From Franconibacter helveticus LMG 23732 (GTDB taxonomy: Bacteria; Pseudomonadota; Gammaproteobacteria; Enterobacterales; Enterobacteriaceae): a stretch of DNA of 64,000 nt. The notes beneath the pieces were generated by a model. The model had not been told where the DNA came from and did no database searches. It worked only from the letters and a program-made list of their open reading frames with translations. A program made the translations under genes and the position numbers. Each line of letters opens with the position of its first letter. The stretch's first letter is position 1. Positions 39,684 to 50,057 of the stretch are shown here, one piece after another. The DNA is taken from positions 62,001 to 126,000 of the forward strand of contig NZ_AWFX01000024.1 in NCBI RefSeq assembly GCF_000463115.2, read 5' to 3'.

Positions 39684-40820
39684 TTATTCCGCCAGGAACA
39701 GCTCCAGCAGCGAATTAAGGAACAGCTTACCGTGGTCGGTAATTTGCCAGCTCTGCGGCGTTTCTGTCAGGTAATCAAGCGCGATAGCGTGTTCTATTTG
39801 CGGGCGAATCACGCTTTCATCTAAGCCGGTATAAAGCGCGAATTCCGCGCGCGGCGCCGCTTCCAGCAAACGAAAACGGTTCATAAAGAACTCGAACGGT
39901 TTGTCCGCCGCTTCCACCTCATGCTGGCGATCAAGGTATTTGCCTTGCATATAGCCGCGCGGGTGGCGCGTTTTCGCGGTGCGCAGAATACGCCCGTCCG
40001 GGAATGTGACCTTGCCATGCGCGCCGCAGCCGATACCGAGGTAATCGCCAAACCGCCAGTAGTTCAGATTGTGCTGACACTGAAAACCCGGTTTCGCATA
40101 GGCCGACGTTTCATATTGCTGATATCCCGCAGCGGTCAACAGCTTATGGCCCTGCTCGAAGATATCCCACAGCGCGTCGTCATCCGGCAGCGTAGGCGGG
40201 CGAGAGCCAAACAGCGTATTCGGCTCAATGGTCAGCTGATACCACGACAGGTGAGGAGGATTAAGGGCGATGGCCTGACGCAGGTCGTCCAGCGCCTCTT
40301 CCAGCGACTGGTCCGGCAGGCCGTGCATCAAATCGAGGTTAAAACTGCGAAGCCCTAAGCCGGCTGCCAGGTTCGCGGCGCGCTTCGCCTCTTGCGGCCC
40401 GTGAATACGGCCAAGACGCGTAAGCTTCGGCTCGCTGAAGCTTTGCACGCCAATGGAAATACGGTTAACCCCGGCGCGCTGGTATTCAACGAAGCGGTCT
40501 GCTTCCACGGTGCCTGGGTTAGCTTCCATGGTGATTTCCGCATCGGCAGCCAGATTCAGGCGCGCACGCACGCCATCAAGCAACTGTTGCATCGCGGCGC
40601 CTGAAAGCAGGCTTGGCGTGCCGCCGCCGATAAATATCGTTTTCACCTCGCGCCCCTGGGCATAAGGCGCGTCGTTATCAAGATCGGTCAGAAGGTGCTG
40701 CACGTAGTCGTCGTGCGGCACCTCGCCTTTCAGCGCGTGCGAATTAAAGTCGCAGTAAGGGCATTTCTGCACGCACCAGGGAATATGAATATAGAGACTT
40801 AAGGGTGGCAAATTAGCCAT
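39684..40820 (-). CDS. hemW: Heme chaperone HemW
   Basis: 378 residues (E. coli 378), a radical-SAM protein related to HemN but lacking coproporphyrinogen oxidase activity; it inserts heme into respiratory enzymes. The cluster motif is CVQKCPYC (Cys16, Cys20, Cys23) after LYIHIPW, followed by [10 protein letters not shown]. The gene overlaps rdgB by 8 bp at its start. Confidence 0.97.
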   Translation of the reverse strand: MANLPPLSLYIHIPWCVQKCPYCDFNSHALKGEVPHDDYVQHLLTDLDNDAPYAQGREVKTIFIGGGTPSLLSGAAMQQLLDGVRARLNLAADAEITMEANPGTVEADRFVEYQRAGVNRISIGVQSFSEPKLTRLGRIHGPQEAKRAANLAAGLGLRSFNLDLMHGLPDQSLEEALDDLRQAIALNPPHLSWYQLTIEPNTLFGSRPPTLPDDDALWDIFEQGHKLLTAAGYQQYETSAYAKPGFQCQHNLNYWRFGDYLGIGCGAHGKVTFPDGRILRTAKTRHPRGYMQGKYLDRQHEVEAADKPFEFFMNRFRLLEAAPRAEFALYTGLDESVIRPQIEHAIALDYLTETPQSWQITDHGKLFLNSLLELFLAE

Positions 40821-41406
40821 TACGCATTGCTTCCAGTAACAGTTTCAGCGCCTGCCCACGATGGGAGATAGCGCTTTTCTCTTCCCGCGTCAGTTCCGCC
40901 GCGGTTTTGCCCGCAGAAGGGACAAAGAATATCGGGTCATAACCAAAGCCGCCTTCGCCAGCCGGGGCGCGGGTAATCACGCCTTGCCAACTGCCATGGC
41001 ACACCAGCGGCGTTGGGTCTTCGGCGTGGCGCATATAAACCAGCACGCAGTGAAAGTGCGCCTGGCGCTTGCCTTCCGGCACCTCTTCAAGCGCCGCCAG
41101 CAGTTTTTCAAGGTTCTGCTGGTCGGTGGCGTCAACGCCTGCATAGCGCGCAGAGTAAATGCCCGGCGCGCCGCCCAGAATTTCTACCGCCAGCCCGGAG
41201 TCATCGGCAATCGCCGGCAGACCGGTAACCTGCGCCGCGTGCCGCGCTTTCAGGATGGCATTCTCAATAAAGGTCAGGCCGGTTTCTTCAGCGGAATCGA
41301 CCCCAAGCTCGGTCTGCGCTACTACCTCCAGCCCAAAGTCTTGCAGCAGCGAGGCCAGCTCGCGCACCTTACCGGCGTTGCCGGTAGCGAGAACAACTTT
41401 TTGCAT
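40813..41406 (-). CDS. rdgB: XTP/dITP pyrophosphatase
   Basis: 197 residues (E. coli 197), Ham1 family. It removes inosine and xanthosine triphosphates from the nucleotide pool. Motifs are [17 protein letters not shown] (~4-20), [24 protein letters not shown] (~68-91), [11 protein letters not shown] and SHRGQAL near the end. Confidence 0.98.
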   Translation of the reverse strand: MQKVVLATGNAGKVRELASLLQDFGLEVVAQTELGVDSAEETGLTFIENAILKARHAAQVTGLPAIADDSGLAVEILGGAPGIYSARYAGVDATDQQNLEKLLAALEEVPEGKRQAHFHCVLVYMRHAEDPTPLVCHGSWQGVITRAPAGEGGFGYDPIFFVPSAGKTAAELTREEKSAISHRGQALKLLLEAMRNG

Positions 41407-41421
41407 AGTGAAATCCTGTGA

Positions 41422-41712
41422 TTAATCGGTTATCGCCGCGACTTGCGCCGGGATGTTTTGCGGATTAATGATTCTGACTTGCTTATGGCGGCCCAGCTCG
41501 CCTTTTTCAATGATGACCTGGCTTTTGGCGACGCGAAACTGCTTTGCCAGAAATTTCAGCAGGTGCGCATTGGCCTGACCATCCACTGGCGGGGCGGTGA
41601 TGGCGACTTTCAGTTCGTCGCCATGCTCGCCCACGATGGCGTCCCGGCTGGCTTTCGGCTGAATGTATAACCGTAAAACCAGCCCGTCCGCGCTGTGGCT
41701 GACTGCGCTCAC
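41422..41712 (-). CDS. yggU: DUF167 protein YggU
   Basis: 96 residues (E. coli 96). The GTG at 41712 overlaps the yggT stop (GTGA) and gives the family N-terminus [24 protein letters not shown]. The core [22 protein letters not shown] is the DUF167 signature. The function is unknown. Confidence 0.94.
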   Translation of the reverse strand: MSAVSHSADGLVLRLYIQPKASRDAIVGEHGDELKVAITAPPVDGQANAHLLKFLAKQFRVAKSQVIIEKGELGRHKQVRIINPQNIPAQVAAITD

Positions 41713-42263
41713 AGCAAATACCACAGCCCCGGGAAGAGATCCATGCCGAGGTAGTTCAGGAGATACAGGATAATAATTACGCCCATCGCCGAGAAATCAA
41801 TGCCGCCCATCGCCGGGATAACGCGGCGAATCGGCGCCATCATCGGCTCGGTCATTTGCATCAGCACATATTCAACAGGGCTGCGGCCCTGGCTGACCCA
41901 GCTCATCAGCGAACGGATGATAATGACCCAAAAAACCAGCGTTCCTGCGGATTTTAACAAAGAGAGCGCGCCAACCAGCAGGTTCATAGGATCCAGCGAC
42001 AGCACGCCCGCCTGGATAAGCAGCAGCAGCGGGTATTTTAGCGTGGTCAGAATAAACGCCACCAGCAGCGAGGCGGTATCAATCGGCCCAAGGGAGGGAA
42101 TAATGCGGCGCAGCGGCCCAATCACCGGCTGCGTTACCTTTACAATAAACTGCGCGAACGGATTATAAAAATCGCAGCGCGACCACTGCATCCAGATGCG
42201 CAGCAGCAGTACCATCACGTACAGCTCAATCAGGGTTTTGACCAGAAAAGTCAACGTCAGCAT
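41709..42263 (-). CDS. yggT: YGGT-family membrane protein YggT
   Basis: 184 residues (E. coli 188). Two YGGT repeats, each with paired hydrophobic helices and a P-L-R-R-I-I-P-type loop ([15 protein letters not shown] ~47-61; [15 protein letters not shown] ~143-157). It may help osmotic or division-related membrane functions; the role is uncertain. It is co-transcribed with yggS and yggU. Confidence 0.95.
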   Translation of the reverse strand: MLTLTFLVKTLIELYVMVLLLRIWMQWSRCDFYNPFAQFIVKVTQPVIGPLRRIIPSLGPIDTASLLVAFILTTLKYPLLLLIQAGVLSLDPMNLLVGALSLLKSAGTLVFWVIIIRSLMSWVSQGRSPVEYVLMQMTEPMMAPIRRVIPAMGGIDFSAMGVIIILYLLNYLGMDLFPGLWYLL

Positions 42264-42278
42264 GGCGTTCCTCAGTAG

Positions 42279-42992
42279 TTATTGTTCAGTACGGCGCGTG
42301 TAATCCCGCGCGCCGAAAATGGCGGTTCCAATGCGCACCATGGTGCTGCCTGCCGCTATCGCGGCCTCCATGTCGTCGGTCATGCCCAGAGATAAAGTAT
42401 CGACAGTCGGATAACGGCGCTTAAGCCCGCTAAATGCTACCGCCATTTGGCTTGCGACGGCAAACTGGCGCGCGTAGTCAGGTTCAGGCGCAGGAATGGC
42501 CATTAACCCCCGCAGGCGAACGCCCGGCAGTTGCGCTACCTGCTCCGCCAGCGCGTCCAGCTCGCCCAGGGCAATGCCGGATTTGCTCTGCTCATCGCTA
42601 ATGTTTATTTGGATCAGCACGTTAAGCGGCGCCATATGTTCAGGGCGCTGGTCGCTCAGGCGGCTGGCGATGCGTAACCGATCAACGGTATGGCACCAGT
42701 CGAAATGTTCGGCCACCAGACGGCTTTTGTTGGACTGCAACGGGCCGATAAAGTGCCACTGCAACCCCTCAACGCTGCTCTGGCGAAAGTGAAGGATCTT
42801 CTCCACTCCCTCCTGCACGTAATTCTCCCCAAAGGCGCGCTGTCCGGCGGCGATAGCTTCTGCGATGGCGCTCGCAGGTTTGGTTTTGCTTACTGCAAGC
42901 AATGTAACTTCTTCTGAAGACCTGCCGCAGCGTTGGGCCGCCGCTGAGATCTTCTGCTGCACTTGCGCTAAGTTGCGTTCTATCTCACTCAT
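42279..42992 (-). CDS. yggS: Pyridoxal-phosphate homeostasis protein YggS
   Basis: 237 residues (E. coli 234), PROSC/COG0325 family. It binds PLP through Lys36 in LLAVSKTKP and buffers vitamin B6, with effects on amino-acid pools. The TIM-barrel segments GENYVQEG and HFIGPLQSNK are visible. It heads the yggS-yggT-yggU-rdgB-hemW group and is divergent from yggR. Confidence 0.97.
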   Translation of the reverse strand: MSEIERNLAQVQQKISAAAQRCGRSSEEVTLLAVSKTKPASAIAEAIAAGQRAFGENYVQEGVEKILHFRQSSVEGLQWHFIGPLQSNKSRLVAEHFDWCHTVDRLRIASRLSDQRPEHMAPLNVLIQINISDEQSKSGIALGELDALAEQVAQLPGVRLRGLMAIPAPEPDYARQFAVASQMAVAFSGLKRRYPTVDTLSLGMTDDMEAAIAAGSTMVRIGTAIFGARDYTRRTEQ

Positions 42993-43009
42993 GATTATCG
43001 GGAAGCGGT

Positions 43010-44023
43010 ATGGATATGGATGAACTGGTGGCGCTTAGTGTAAAGCATAACGTTTCGGATCTACACCTGTGCAGCGCGTTGCCTGCGCGATGGCGACGAT
43101 GCGGCAGGCTGGAGCCAGCCCCTCACGCCGCGCCCGTTCCTGAAGCGCTGCTCAACAACTGGCTTAATGAAACCCAGCGCAGCGAGCTTGCCTTCAACGG
43201 ACAGCTGGATTTCGCCATTACGCTGCCAGGCGGCGCGCGGCTGCGCGTAAATGCATTCCGCCAGCAGCAGGGGCTTTCGCTCGCGTTGCGCCTGTTGCCA
43301 ACGCGCTGCCCGCAATTATCGGCGCTTGATCCGCCAGCAGCGCTAACCGGGCTGCTGCGGTCGCCGGACGGCCTGATTCTGGTGACGGGCGCAACGGGCA
43401 GCGGCAAATCCACCACGCTGGCGGCAATGGTCGATTACCTCAACCAGACGCTGGAAGGGCATATCCTTACGCTGGAAGATCCGGTTGAGTTTCAGCATGC
43501 CAGCGCACGCTCTCTTATCCAGCAGCGGGAAGTGGGCATTCACTGCCGAAGCTTTAACGACGGTTTGCGCGGCGCGCTGCGCGAAGACCCGGATGTCATC
43601 CTGCTGGGCGAGCTGCGGGATAGCGAAACCATTCGCCTCGCCCTGAGCGCGGCCGAAACGGGCCACCTTGTGCTGGCGACGCTGCATACGCGGGGCGCGG
43701 CGCAGGCTGTGGAGCGGCTGGTGGATGTCTTTCCGGCTGAAGAGAAAACCTGCGTACGCAGCCAACTCGCCGGCAGCCTGCGGGCGGTGCTGGCGCAAAA
43801 GCTGGTAGACGCGCGCGATGGCGGCCGCGTGGCGCTGTACGAGCTACTTATCAATACCACGGCGGTGGCGAACCTGATTCGCGAAGGCAAAAGCCATCAG
43901 TTGCCCGGGCAACTCGACACCGGCAGGCAGCAGGGGATGCAGAGCTTTGCGCACAGCCTGGCGGCACGTATCGACGAGGGTAAAATCGCCGCCGTGCCGC
44001 CGCAAACGGCGAAATGGGGTTAG
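43010..44023 (+). CDS. yggR: PilT-like ATPase YggR
   Basis: 337 residues (E. coli 326). A type II/IV secretion ATPase of the PilT retraction class. The Walker A motif is GATGSGKST (126-134), an Asp box has ILTLEDPVEFQH, and the Walker B region has ALREDPDVILLGELRD; the His box is TGHLVLATLHTRGAAQAVERLVD. No other pilus gene is in the window. Its partner pilin system is not evident here. Confidence 0.94.
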   Translation: MDMDELVALSVKHNVSDLHLCSALPARWRRCGRLEPAPHAAPVPEALLNNWLNETQRSELAFNGQLDFAITLPGGARLRVNAFRQQQGLSLALRLLPTRCPQLSALDPPAALTGLLRSPDGLILVTGATGSGKSTTLAAMVDYLNQTLEGHILTLEDPVEFQHASARSLIQQREVGIHCRSFNDGLRGALREDPDVILLGELRDSETIRLALSAAETGHLVLATLHTRGAAQAVERLVDVFPAEEKTCVRSQLAGSLRAVLAQKLVDARDGGRVALYELLINTTAVANLIREGKSHQLPGQLDTGRQQGMQSFAHSLAARIDEGKIAAVPPQTAKWG

Positions 44024-46282
44024 CTAGCGCACGTTAAGCGAATAAAGCACGGGCAACGCGCCAGCGGTAGCGAGTATCTCCAGTTTGATTTCAGAGGCCT
44101 GCCGCGGCTTGCTAAACCTGTGTTCATTCACTGACTGGTGGTTTTCGGTAACGTCTGCCGCCAGCGTTTCATCAATCCAGAGCCGGTAGCGCGTAACGCA
44201 GTGCGGATTAACAGCAAAGTGATGGCCCATTTGTACGGTTTCCATCGCGTTGTCGAAATCGTTGTCGAACACCAGCGTGAGGGCGTTAATAAGCTGCGGC
44301 TGCGCCCAGCGCCAGACCATGGTCGGCTGTTGATCTTCAGGGCTAGGCGCCCAGCCGTTGAAATGCTGCTCCGGGCGCAGGCGGCCATTCAGCAAGTTCT
44401 CCGCCTGATAACAACGCAGCGGCGAGCCCAGGCGCAGCGCGGGCAACAGGTTATGCGGACGGCGGCGCGGCAGCCAGAAGTCGAACGCCTCCACGCCAAA
44501 GTCGCCATTGACAATCTGGCTGGCGTGCTTCGCTACACGGGAGTTCTGGCTGTTAAACACCGTTATGATGCCCGGCAGGTCGATATCGGTTAGCGCGATC
44601 TCAACCTCTTCGTTACGGTCAAAGACGATAAACAAGTACTGGTCATGCGGGGCGGCATAATCAAAATGCAGGGTGTGATCGCCTGTCTGAGCGACGGAAA
44701 GTTCGCGCTCAGACAGTATCTTCTCAGGCGTGTAATTACCGGGTTTTTCGCTGGTTAACAGGCTGACCCTGAGGCGCTGCGGGGTAGTTGCGCGCAGCGT
44801 GAAGGTTAAAGAGGGAAGCGGCTCACCCGCTTTTAGCGGCGCTAACAGGGCCATGCGGGCATGCAGCCCCAGCCATTCGCCGCTGGCAGGCAGGTCTGAA
44901 AAGCTGTACTCGCTACTGGCGCAGACGGTAGCGCCGCGCGTTGGATCATTAAGCCGATGCCGGGGGAGGTAACAGCCAACGGCTTGCAAATGCTGTTGCA
45001 AAAGCGGGACGTTTTCACGCTGCGCCAGCTCGCGCGGGGTAAACTGGTGTTGGCGGCAAAGTGCGGCGGCGCGGCCAACCACTTCACCCAGCAGACCGCA
45101 GGTGCACATGACCCGCGCGCTGCCGAAGGCGACGTGAGACGCCGAAATCAGCCGCCCGGTTAAAAACAGGTTGTCCAGCGAACGGCTGTAGAGGCAGCGC
45201 AAAGGAATGGTATAAGTCCCCTTGCTGTGAAACTGGCGGCAACCGTCGTGCATGCTGTAAACGCCGTCTGCCGGGTGCAGGTCGATAGACCAGCCGCCGT
45301 AGGCGACGGCGTCGTAATGGTCGCGCTGCTCAATAATATCCTGCTGGCAGAGCAGGTGTTCGCCCATAAAGCGGCGGCTTTCACGCTTGCCGGGAATCGC
45401 GCCGACCCATTCGATGGTCATGTTCTCCGCGTCCGGGAAGTTGCCTGAATTTTTAATGTAATCCCAGACGCCCCAGACAATCTTCCAAAGCTCCCACTTG
45501 ATGGCTTCGCTGTCGTGCACTGTATCCAGCCTGCCGCCCCATTCCAGCCACCAGAGGTCGCAGCCGTTGAGGGTGGAAGTCAGGCGCGTGTAGCGCGGGA
45601 TGGCTGTTATTTCGCGCAGGGCGAAGGAGGGCGGCGTAAAGCGCACCGGGCCTTCTGTTCGTTTGGTGTAGAAATAGATCGAATGGCCGAGCTTGTGGCC
45701 GAAGTGTTCGCCCGGCGCCATTTTTTCGCCAAGCTCTTCAATGGCTTCCGCCCCGACGCGGTATTCCGCACCGGCAAGGTAGCCGAGTACGCCGTCGCCG
45801 GTAGCGTCGCAAAACTGCTCTGCCGTAATGAGATAAAAGGTTTCATTAATGGCGTTAAAACCTTTTACGCTGGTAATACGCTGACCGTCTGTGGAAACCT
45901 CAAACAGCGCGGTGTTGAGTAAAAGCGTAAGTCCTGGCTCCCGTTGCGCCATATCCAGCAGCACCAGGTCAAACATAACCGGGTTGCCTTCTTTATTGCG
46001 ATACAGGTTTTCTTCAAGAATTTCGCCCATAATGCCGCCTTCGCGCGCCCAGCGGTTATTATTGCCCATATGCGACGTGGCGCCGTTGGCCCACAGCCGC
46101 ACCTCGCTTGAGGCATTACCGCCGAGCACGGGACGGTCCTGAACCAGCACGACCTGCAACCCTTCGCGTGCAGCCGCGAGGGCCGCGCAGAGACCGGAAA
46201 GCCCGCCGCCTGCCACCAGCAAGTCAGCATGAAGTTGCTCTTGCGGAAAAGCCCGGGCGGCGCTTTGGTGAAAGATCTGCAT
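44024..46282 (-). CDS. FAD-dependent oxidoreductase with C-terminal beta-sandwich, accessory
   Basis: 752 residues. The dinucleotide-binding motif is DLLVAGGGLSGLCAALAAARE (~20-40), followed by GGNASSEVRLW and later FCDATGDGVLGYLAGAEYR, both typical of the FAD_oxidored (PF12831) family. The C-terminal part (~480-752) looks like all-beta carbohydrate-binding or discoidin-type modules. No signal peptide is seen. The start at 46282 has AGAAGGA upstream; the longer frame begins before that site. Relatives sit in sugar or polysaccharide catabolic loci, but no catabolic partner is adjacent. It is divergent from an IclR regulator and convergent with yggR. The substrate is unknown. It has no counterpart at this place in E. 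coli K-12. Confidence 0.82.
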   Translation of the reverse strand: MQIFHQSAARAFPQEQLHADLLVAGGGLSGLCAALAAAREGLQVVLVQDRPVLGGNASSEVRLWANGATSHMGNNNRWAREGGIMGEILEENLYRNKEGNPVMFDLVLLDMAQREPGLTLLLNTALFEVSTDGQRITSVKGFNAINETFYLITAEQFCDATGDGVLGYLAGAEYRVGAEAIEELGEKMAPGEHFGHKLGHSIYFYTKRTEGPVRFTPPSFALREITAIPRYTRLTSTLNGCDLWWLEWGGRLDTVHDSEAIKWELWKIVWGVWDYIKNSGNFPDAENMTIEWVGAIPGKRESRRFMGEHLLCQQDIIEQRDHYDAVAYGGWSIDLHPADGVYSMHDGCRQFHSKGTYTIPLRCLYSRSLDNLFLTGRLISASHVAFGSARVMCTCGLLGEVVGRAAALCRQHQFTPRELAQRENVPLLQQHLQAVGCYLPRHRLNDPTRGATVCASSEYSFSDLPASGEWLGLHARMALLAPLKAGEPLPSLTFTLRATTPQRLRVSLLTSEKPGNYTPEKILSERELSVAQTGDHTLHFDYAAPHDQYLFIVFDRNEEVEIALTDIDLPGIITVFNSQNSRVAKHASQIVNGDFGVEAFDFWLPRRRPHNLLPALRLGSPLRCYQAENLLNGRLRPEQHFNGWAPSPEDQQPTMVWRWAQPQLINALTLVFDNDFDNAMETVQMGHHFAVNPHCVTRYRLWIDETLAADVTENHQSVNEHRFSKPRQASEIKLEILATAGALPVLYSLNVR

Positions 46283-46337
46283 AATGTTTGTATCCTTCTT
46301 AAAGAGCACGACTCAATTCACGCAACCTAAGGCTGCT

Positions 46338-47030
46338 ATGTCATCACAACCCAATCAAAGCCTGATCGACGGCATCCGTTGCCTGCAATATCTGGTCTCC
46401 AGCGACCGCGCCATTGGCTGTCGCGAACTGGCGCGCCTGATGAACATCAACACCACGCGCGTTAACCGCCTTCTGATGACCATGGCGTCCATCGGCCTCA
46501 CCATGCAGGATGAGCAGCGGCGCTATCTTCCCGGGCCCGGCATTCATGCGCTTGCCGCGCAGGCTATCCGGGGATCTGCGCTTTTCTCGCAGGCGCTGCC
46601 GCAGCTTGAGCGTCACGCCCCAAAAGAAATTGTGGTGGCGCTCGGGGTACTGTGGGAGGACCAGGTTACTTACATCTACCACGCCTCGCCAGGCTCGCCG
46701 CCGGGCCAGGCGCTGGCCGGATTTCGCATGCTCCCCGCCTGGCAATCGGTTATCGGCATGTCGCTGCTGGCTTCGGAAAGCGACGAAGCGCTGGCGCCTC
46801 GCTTCACGCCTGAACAGTGGGCGGCGCTGGCTCCCCATCTGGCGCAGCAGCGTGAGCAAGGACATGTCGTCTGGCGTCACGATGATGGCGAGATCTCCAT
46901 GGCGAAGCCGCTGGATATGCATAACGCCTCGCTTGCGCTGGCAGGCATGTGGAATATTTCCGAAGCGGAAATCGACGCTCGCCTTCGCCAGTTACACGAA
47001 CTGGCGGCGCTGCTGCTCAACGCTGCCTGA
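46338..47030 (+). CDS. IclR-family transcriptional regulator
   Basis: 230 residues. The N-terminal winged helix-turn-helix includes IDGIRCLQYLVSSDRAIGCRELARLMNINTTRVNRLLMTMASIGL (~12-56). The C-terminal effector-binding domain includes a short hydrophobic core but lacks a long LVRVPLPDGT-type loop, so the ligand is not predictable. The ATG at 46338 with AAGG upstream is chosen; a longer frame overlaps the divergent gene's start. The 55-base gap to the FAD oxidoreductase gene probably holds shared operator and promoters, so this is the likely local regulator. Confidence 0.85.
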   Translation: MSSQPNQSLIDGIRCLQYLVSSDRAIGCRELARLMNINTTRVNRLLMTMASIGLTMQDEQRRYLPGPGIHALAAQAIRGSALFSQALPQLERHAPKEIVVALGVLWEDQVTYIYHASPGSPPGQALAGFRMLPAWQSVIGMSLLASESDEALAPRFTPEQWAALAPHLAQQREQGHVVWRHDDGEISMAKPLDMHNASLALAGMWNISEAEIDARLRQLHELAALLLNAA

Positions 47031-47199
47031 TCGCTCTTTGCTTGCGCTGACGGGCGTATCCGGTGTTAATTCGCTTTACTATTGTGTCTCTTTTATAGAA
47101 ACACAAAGATTTTGGCAAAACGCCGCCGGGAAATGTGAAGTGGCTCGAAGAGAAACGGGCGGGGCGGGTAGCCGCGCCACGGACAAAAGAGAGTGCGGG

Positions 47200-47616
47200 T
47201 CAGGGATGCTGCTCGAAGTAACTTTCCAGAATAACGACGGCGGAAGCGGAATCCACGCTGCCTTTGTCCAGCGCGCGAAAGCCGCCGCGGGAAAAAAGCC
47301 CTGAGCGCGCTTCTACGGTGCTGAGCCTTTCGTCATGCAGCGCCATCGCTACGCCAAAACGTCCATGGATGCGATTAGCAAAATTGCGGGCGCGGGCCGT
47401 AAGCGGCTGTTCGGTGCCATCCATATTCAGCGGCAGCCCGACGATAACTTTTTCCGGCTGCCACTCTTTCAGAAGCTTTTCGATAAGCGACCAGTCTGGC
47501 GTGCCGTTTTGCGCTTTTAGCGCCGTAAGCGGACGGGCGGTGCCGGTAATGCGTTGGCCTACCGCCACGCCGATGCTGCGGGTGCCGAAGTCAAAGGCCA
47601 GTAATGTTCCGCTCAT
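47200..47616 (-). CDS. yqgF: Holliday-junction-resolvase-fold protein YqgF
   Basis: 138 residues (E. coli 138). RNase H-fold protein of the RuvX/YqgF family, starting [17 protein letters not shown] with the first catalytic Asp. [12 protein letters not shown] and [12 protein letters not shown] carry the remaining acidic residues. It is implicated in 16S rRNA processing and possibly resolution of junctions. It overlaps the yqgE stop by one base (TGATG). Confidence 0.97.
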   Translation of the reverse strand: MSGTLLAFDFGTRSIGVAVGQRITGTARPLTALKAQNGTPDWSLIEKLLKEWQPEKVIVGLPLNMDGTEQPLTARARNFANRIHGRFGVAMALHDERLSTVEARSGLFSRGGFRALDKGSVDSASAVVILESYFEQHP

Positions 47617-48179
47617 CAGGCATGCCCCGCCACGCCGGGCATAGTGTGGATATCAATACCGATGAGTTTCGCCGCTTCGCGCCAGCGGTCGGCAATCGGG
47701 GTGCGGAAAAGGATATTGAGATCCGCAGGCGCAGTAAGCCAGGCGTTTTCCAGCAATTCCTGCTCCAGTTGACCTTTTTCCCATGAGGAGTAGCCCAGCG
47801 CCACGATGATGTCAGAAGGCTGCTCCGCAGTGCCCATGGTTTCCAGCACGTCACGTGAAGTCGTGATGATGGTGTTATCGGAAATGCGGATGCTGGAAGC
47901 AAATTTATCCGGCGGCGTATGCAGGATAAAACCGCGGTCTTCCGCCAGCGGCCCGCCGAGAAATACCGGCTTGTCCAGGCGAATAGCCGGGTCGCGCGGT
48001 TCCGGGTTGATCTTAAGCTTTTGCAAAACCCCTTCGACTTGCAGGTTCTCCAGCGGCTTGTTGATAACGATCCCCATGGCGCCTTCGTCGTTATATTCGC
48101 AGATGTAAACCACGGAACGCCGGAAGAGCGGGTCCTGCAACGCCGGCATGGCAATCAGAAAGTGATGCTGTAAATTCAT
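47616..48179 (-). CDS. yqgE: DUF179 protein YqgE (AlgH-like)
   Basis: 187 residues (E. coli 187), starting [29 protein letters not shown] and ending TMPGVAGHA. The UPF0301/AlgH fold is well conserved but of unknown function. The start at 48179 matches the family; longer frames upstream are not conserved. Confidence 0.96.
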   Translation of the reverse strand: MNLQHHFLIAMPALQDPLFRRSVVYICEYNDEGAMGIVINKPLENLQVEGVLQKLKINPEPRDPAIRLDKPVFLGGPLAEDRGFILHTPPDKFASSIRISDNTIITTSRDVLETMGTAEQPSDIIVALGYSSWEKGQLEQELLENAWLTAPADLNILFRTPIADRWREAAKLIGIDIHTMPGVAGHA

Positions 48180-48262
48180 TGTCAAAGGTTCTGTAGTCCT
48201 GGTTGAAAAAGCGACAAGGCCAAGTATGCGGGCAAAGTGGCGGGCTGTCACCAGGTGGGAGG

Positions 48263-48284
48263 AAAAGGCGGGCTTGCGCCCGCC
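48263..48284 (-). terminator. Hairpin after gshB
   Basis: GGCGGGC (48267-48273) and GCCCGCC (48278-48284) with a TTGC loop, followed on the minus strand by TTTTCC. A moderate intrinsic terminator between gshB and yqgE. Confidence 0.65.
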
Positions 48285-48291
48285 GTAAAGA

Positions 48292-49239
48292 TTATTTTGC
48301 CAGGCGTTTCTCAATGGCGTCCATCAGCATGCCGGTGATGGAGATGGGGAATTCCGCTTCAATTTCACGCACGCAGGTGGGGCTGGTGACGTTAATTTCC
48401 GTCAGGCGATCGCCGATGATATCCAGCCCAACGAAAATCAGCCCTTTCTCTTTAAGCGTCGGCGCTACGCGGCGGGCGATAGCCCAGTCGCTCTCGCTCA
48501 GCGGGCGTGGTTCGCCACGGCCGCCTGCGGCCAGGTTGCCACGCGTTTCGCCGCCCTGGGGAATACGCGCCAGGCAGTAAGGCACCGGTTCGCCGTCCAC
48601 CACCAGCACGCGCTTATCTCCATCGACAATCGCCGGCAGATAGTTTTGCGCCATGCAGTAGCGGCTGCCAAGCAGCGTCAGGGTTTCGGCAATAACCGAA
48701 AGGTTCGGATCGCCCTCTTTTACGCGGAAGATAGAGGTGCCGCCCATGCCATCCAGCGGTTTGAGGATGATATCGCCATGTTTTTGCCAGAACGCTTTTA
48801 ACTGCGCTTTATTGCGGGTCACCAGCGTTTCCGGGGTGAGATCCGGGAACCAGGCGGTGAAGAGTTTTTCGTTGCAGTCGCGCAGGCTCTGCGGCTTGTT
48901 AACGATAAGCGTGCCTTTTTCTTCGGCGCGCTCAAGAATGTAGGTTGCGTAAATAAATTCGGTATCAAACGGCGGGTCTTTGCGCATCAGGATAACGTCG
49001 AGCTCTGCCAGTTCAATATCTTGCTCAGCGCCGAATTCATACCACTTGTCGTAGTTCTGCTCCACGCTGACGCGGCGGGTGCGGGCGCGCGCTTCGCCGT
49101 TAATCAGGTAAAGGTCCGCCATCTCCATATAGTGCAGCTCATACCCACGGCGCTGCGCTTCCAGCAGCATAGCGAAGCTGGTGTCTTTTTTAATGTTGAT
49201 GGTTGCGATGGGGTCCATCACGATGCCGAGCTTAATCAT
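48292..49239 (-). CDS. gshB: Glutathione synthetase
   Basis: 315 residues (E. coli 316). An ATP-grasp ligase that joins glycine to gamma-glutamylcysteine. [21 protein letters not shown] is the family N-terminus; [18 protein letters not shown] (~155-172) is the glycine-rich ATP loop and [13 protein letters not shown] (~282-294) holds metal ligands. It is part of the rsmE-gshB-yqgE-yqgF series. Confidence 0.98.
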   Translation of the reverse strand: MIKLGIVMDPIATINIKKDTSFAMLLEAQRRGYELHYMEMADLYLINGEARARTRRVSVEQNYDKWYEFGAEQDIELAELDVILMRKDPPFDTEFIYATYILERAEEKGTLIVNKPQSLRDCNEKLFTAWFPDLTPETLVTRNKAQLKAFWQKHGDIILKPLDGMGGTSIFRVKEGDPNLSVIAETLTLLGSRYCMAQNYLPAIVDGDKRVLVVDGEPVPYCLARIPQGGETRGNLAAGGRGEPRPLSESDWAIARRVAPTLKEKGLIFVGLDIIGDRLTEINVTSPTCVREIEAEFPISITGMLMDAIEKRLAK

Positions 49240-49251
49240 TCTCTTTCTCCT

Positions 49252-49983
49252 TTAGCCCAGATCGCCAAAACGCACCTGTAGCGCGGTGATGGCGGTGAGC
49301 GCGGTAGTCTCAGTGCGCAGAACGCGAGGTCCCAACAGAATATCAGTAAAATGGTAGCGCGCCGTCATGGCGATTTCATCCGCCGACAGGCCGCCTTCCG
49401 GGCCAATCAGCAGCCGCACGCGCTCAACCGGCAGCGGCAGCGTGTTGATGCTGTGCTCGGCGCGGGGATGAAGATTAAGTTTCAGCCCTTCATCCTGCTG
49501 CGCGCACCAGGCTTCAAGATCCATGGCAGGGCGAATCTCCGGCACGCGGTTGCGGCCGCACTGCTCGCAGGCCGCAATGGCGATTTTTTGCCACTGCTGA
49601 ATTTTTTTACTTAGCCGTTCGGCATCAAGCTTAACGCCGCAGCGCTCAGAAAACAGCGGCGTAATGACATTCACGCCCAGTTCTATTGATTTCTGGATGG
49701 TAAATTCCATTTTTTCGCCGCGCGACATCACCTGGCCCAGATGAAGGTGCAACGGCGATTCACGGTCCGCTATTTCGCCTTTAAGCACGTTCACGCGCAC
49801 GCTTTTTTTATCTGCGTGGACAATTTCGGCGTCGAAAAGCTGATTGCTGCCGTCGAATAAGTGTAATGCCTGCCCGGCCCCCATGCGCAACACGCGGCCT
49901 ACATGGTTGGCGGCGTCTTCGCTAAGAGTCAGCTCCTGGCCTGGGGTAATGGGTTCGGGATGATAAATGCGGGGAATTCGCAT
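49252..49983 (-). CDS. rsmE: 16S rRNA m3U1498 methyltransferase
   Basis: 243 residues (E. coli 243). A SPOUT-fold, knotted SAM-dependent methyltransferase. It starts [16 protein letters not shown] and carries [14 protein letters not shown] (~197-210) and [13 protein letters not shown]-like [17 protein letters not shown] near the end. The ATG at 49983 is the family start; the longer upstream frame is not conserved. Confidence 0.97.
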   Translation of the reverse strand: MRIPRIYHPEPITPGQELTLSEDAANHVGRVLRMGAGQALHLFDGSNQLFDAEIVHADKKSVRVNVLKGEIADRESPLHLHLGQVMSRGEKMEFTIQKSIELGVNVITPLFSERCGVKLDAERLSKKIQQWQKIAIAACEQCGRNRVPEIRPAMDLEAWCAQQDEGLKLNLHPRAEHSINTLPLPVERVRLLIGPEGGLSADEIAMTARYHFTDILLGPRVLRTETTALTAITALQVRFGDLG

Positions 49984-50057
49984 AGGTCTTTTTCTGCCAG
50001 CAAGGGCGCGCCCGGCTTCTGGCGGCGCGCGCAATAAACAATGTTCGCTAGTGTAGG

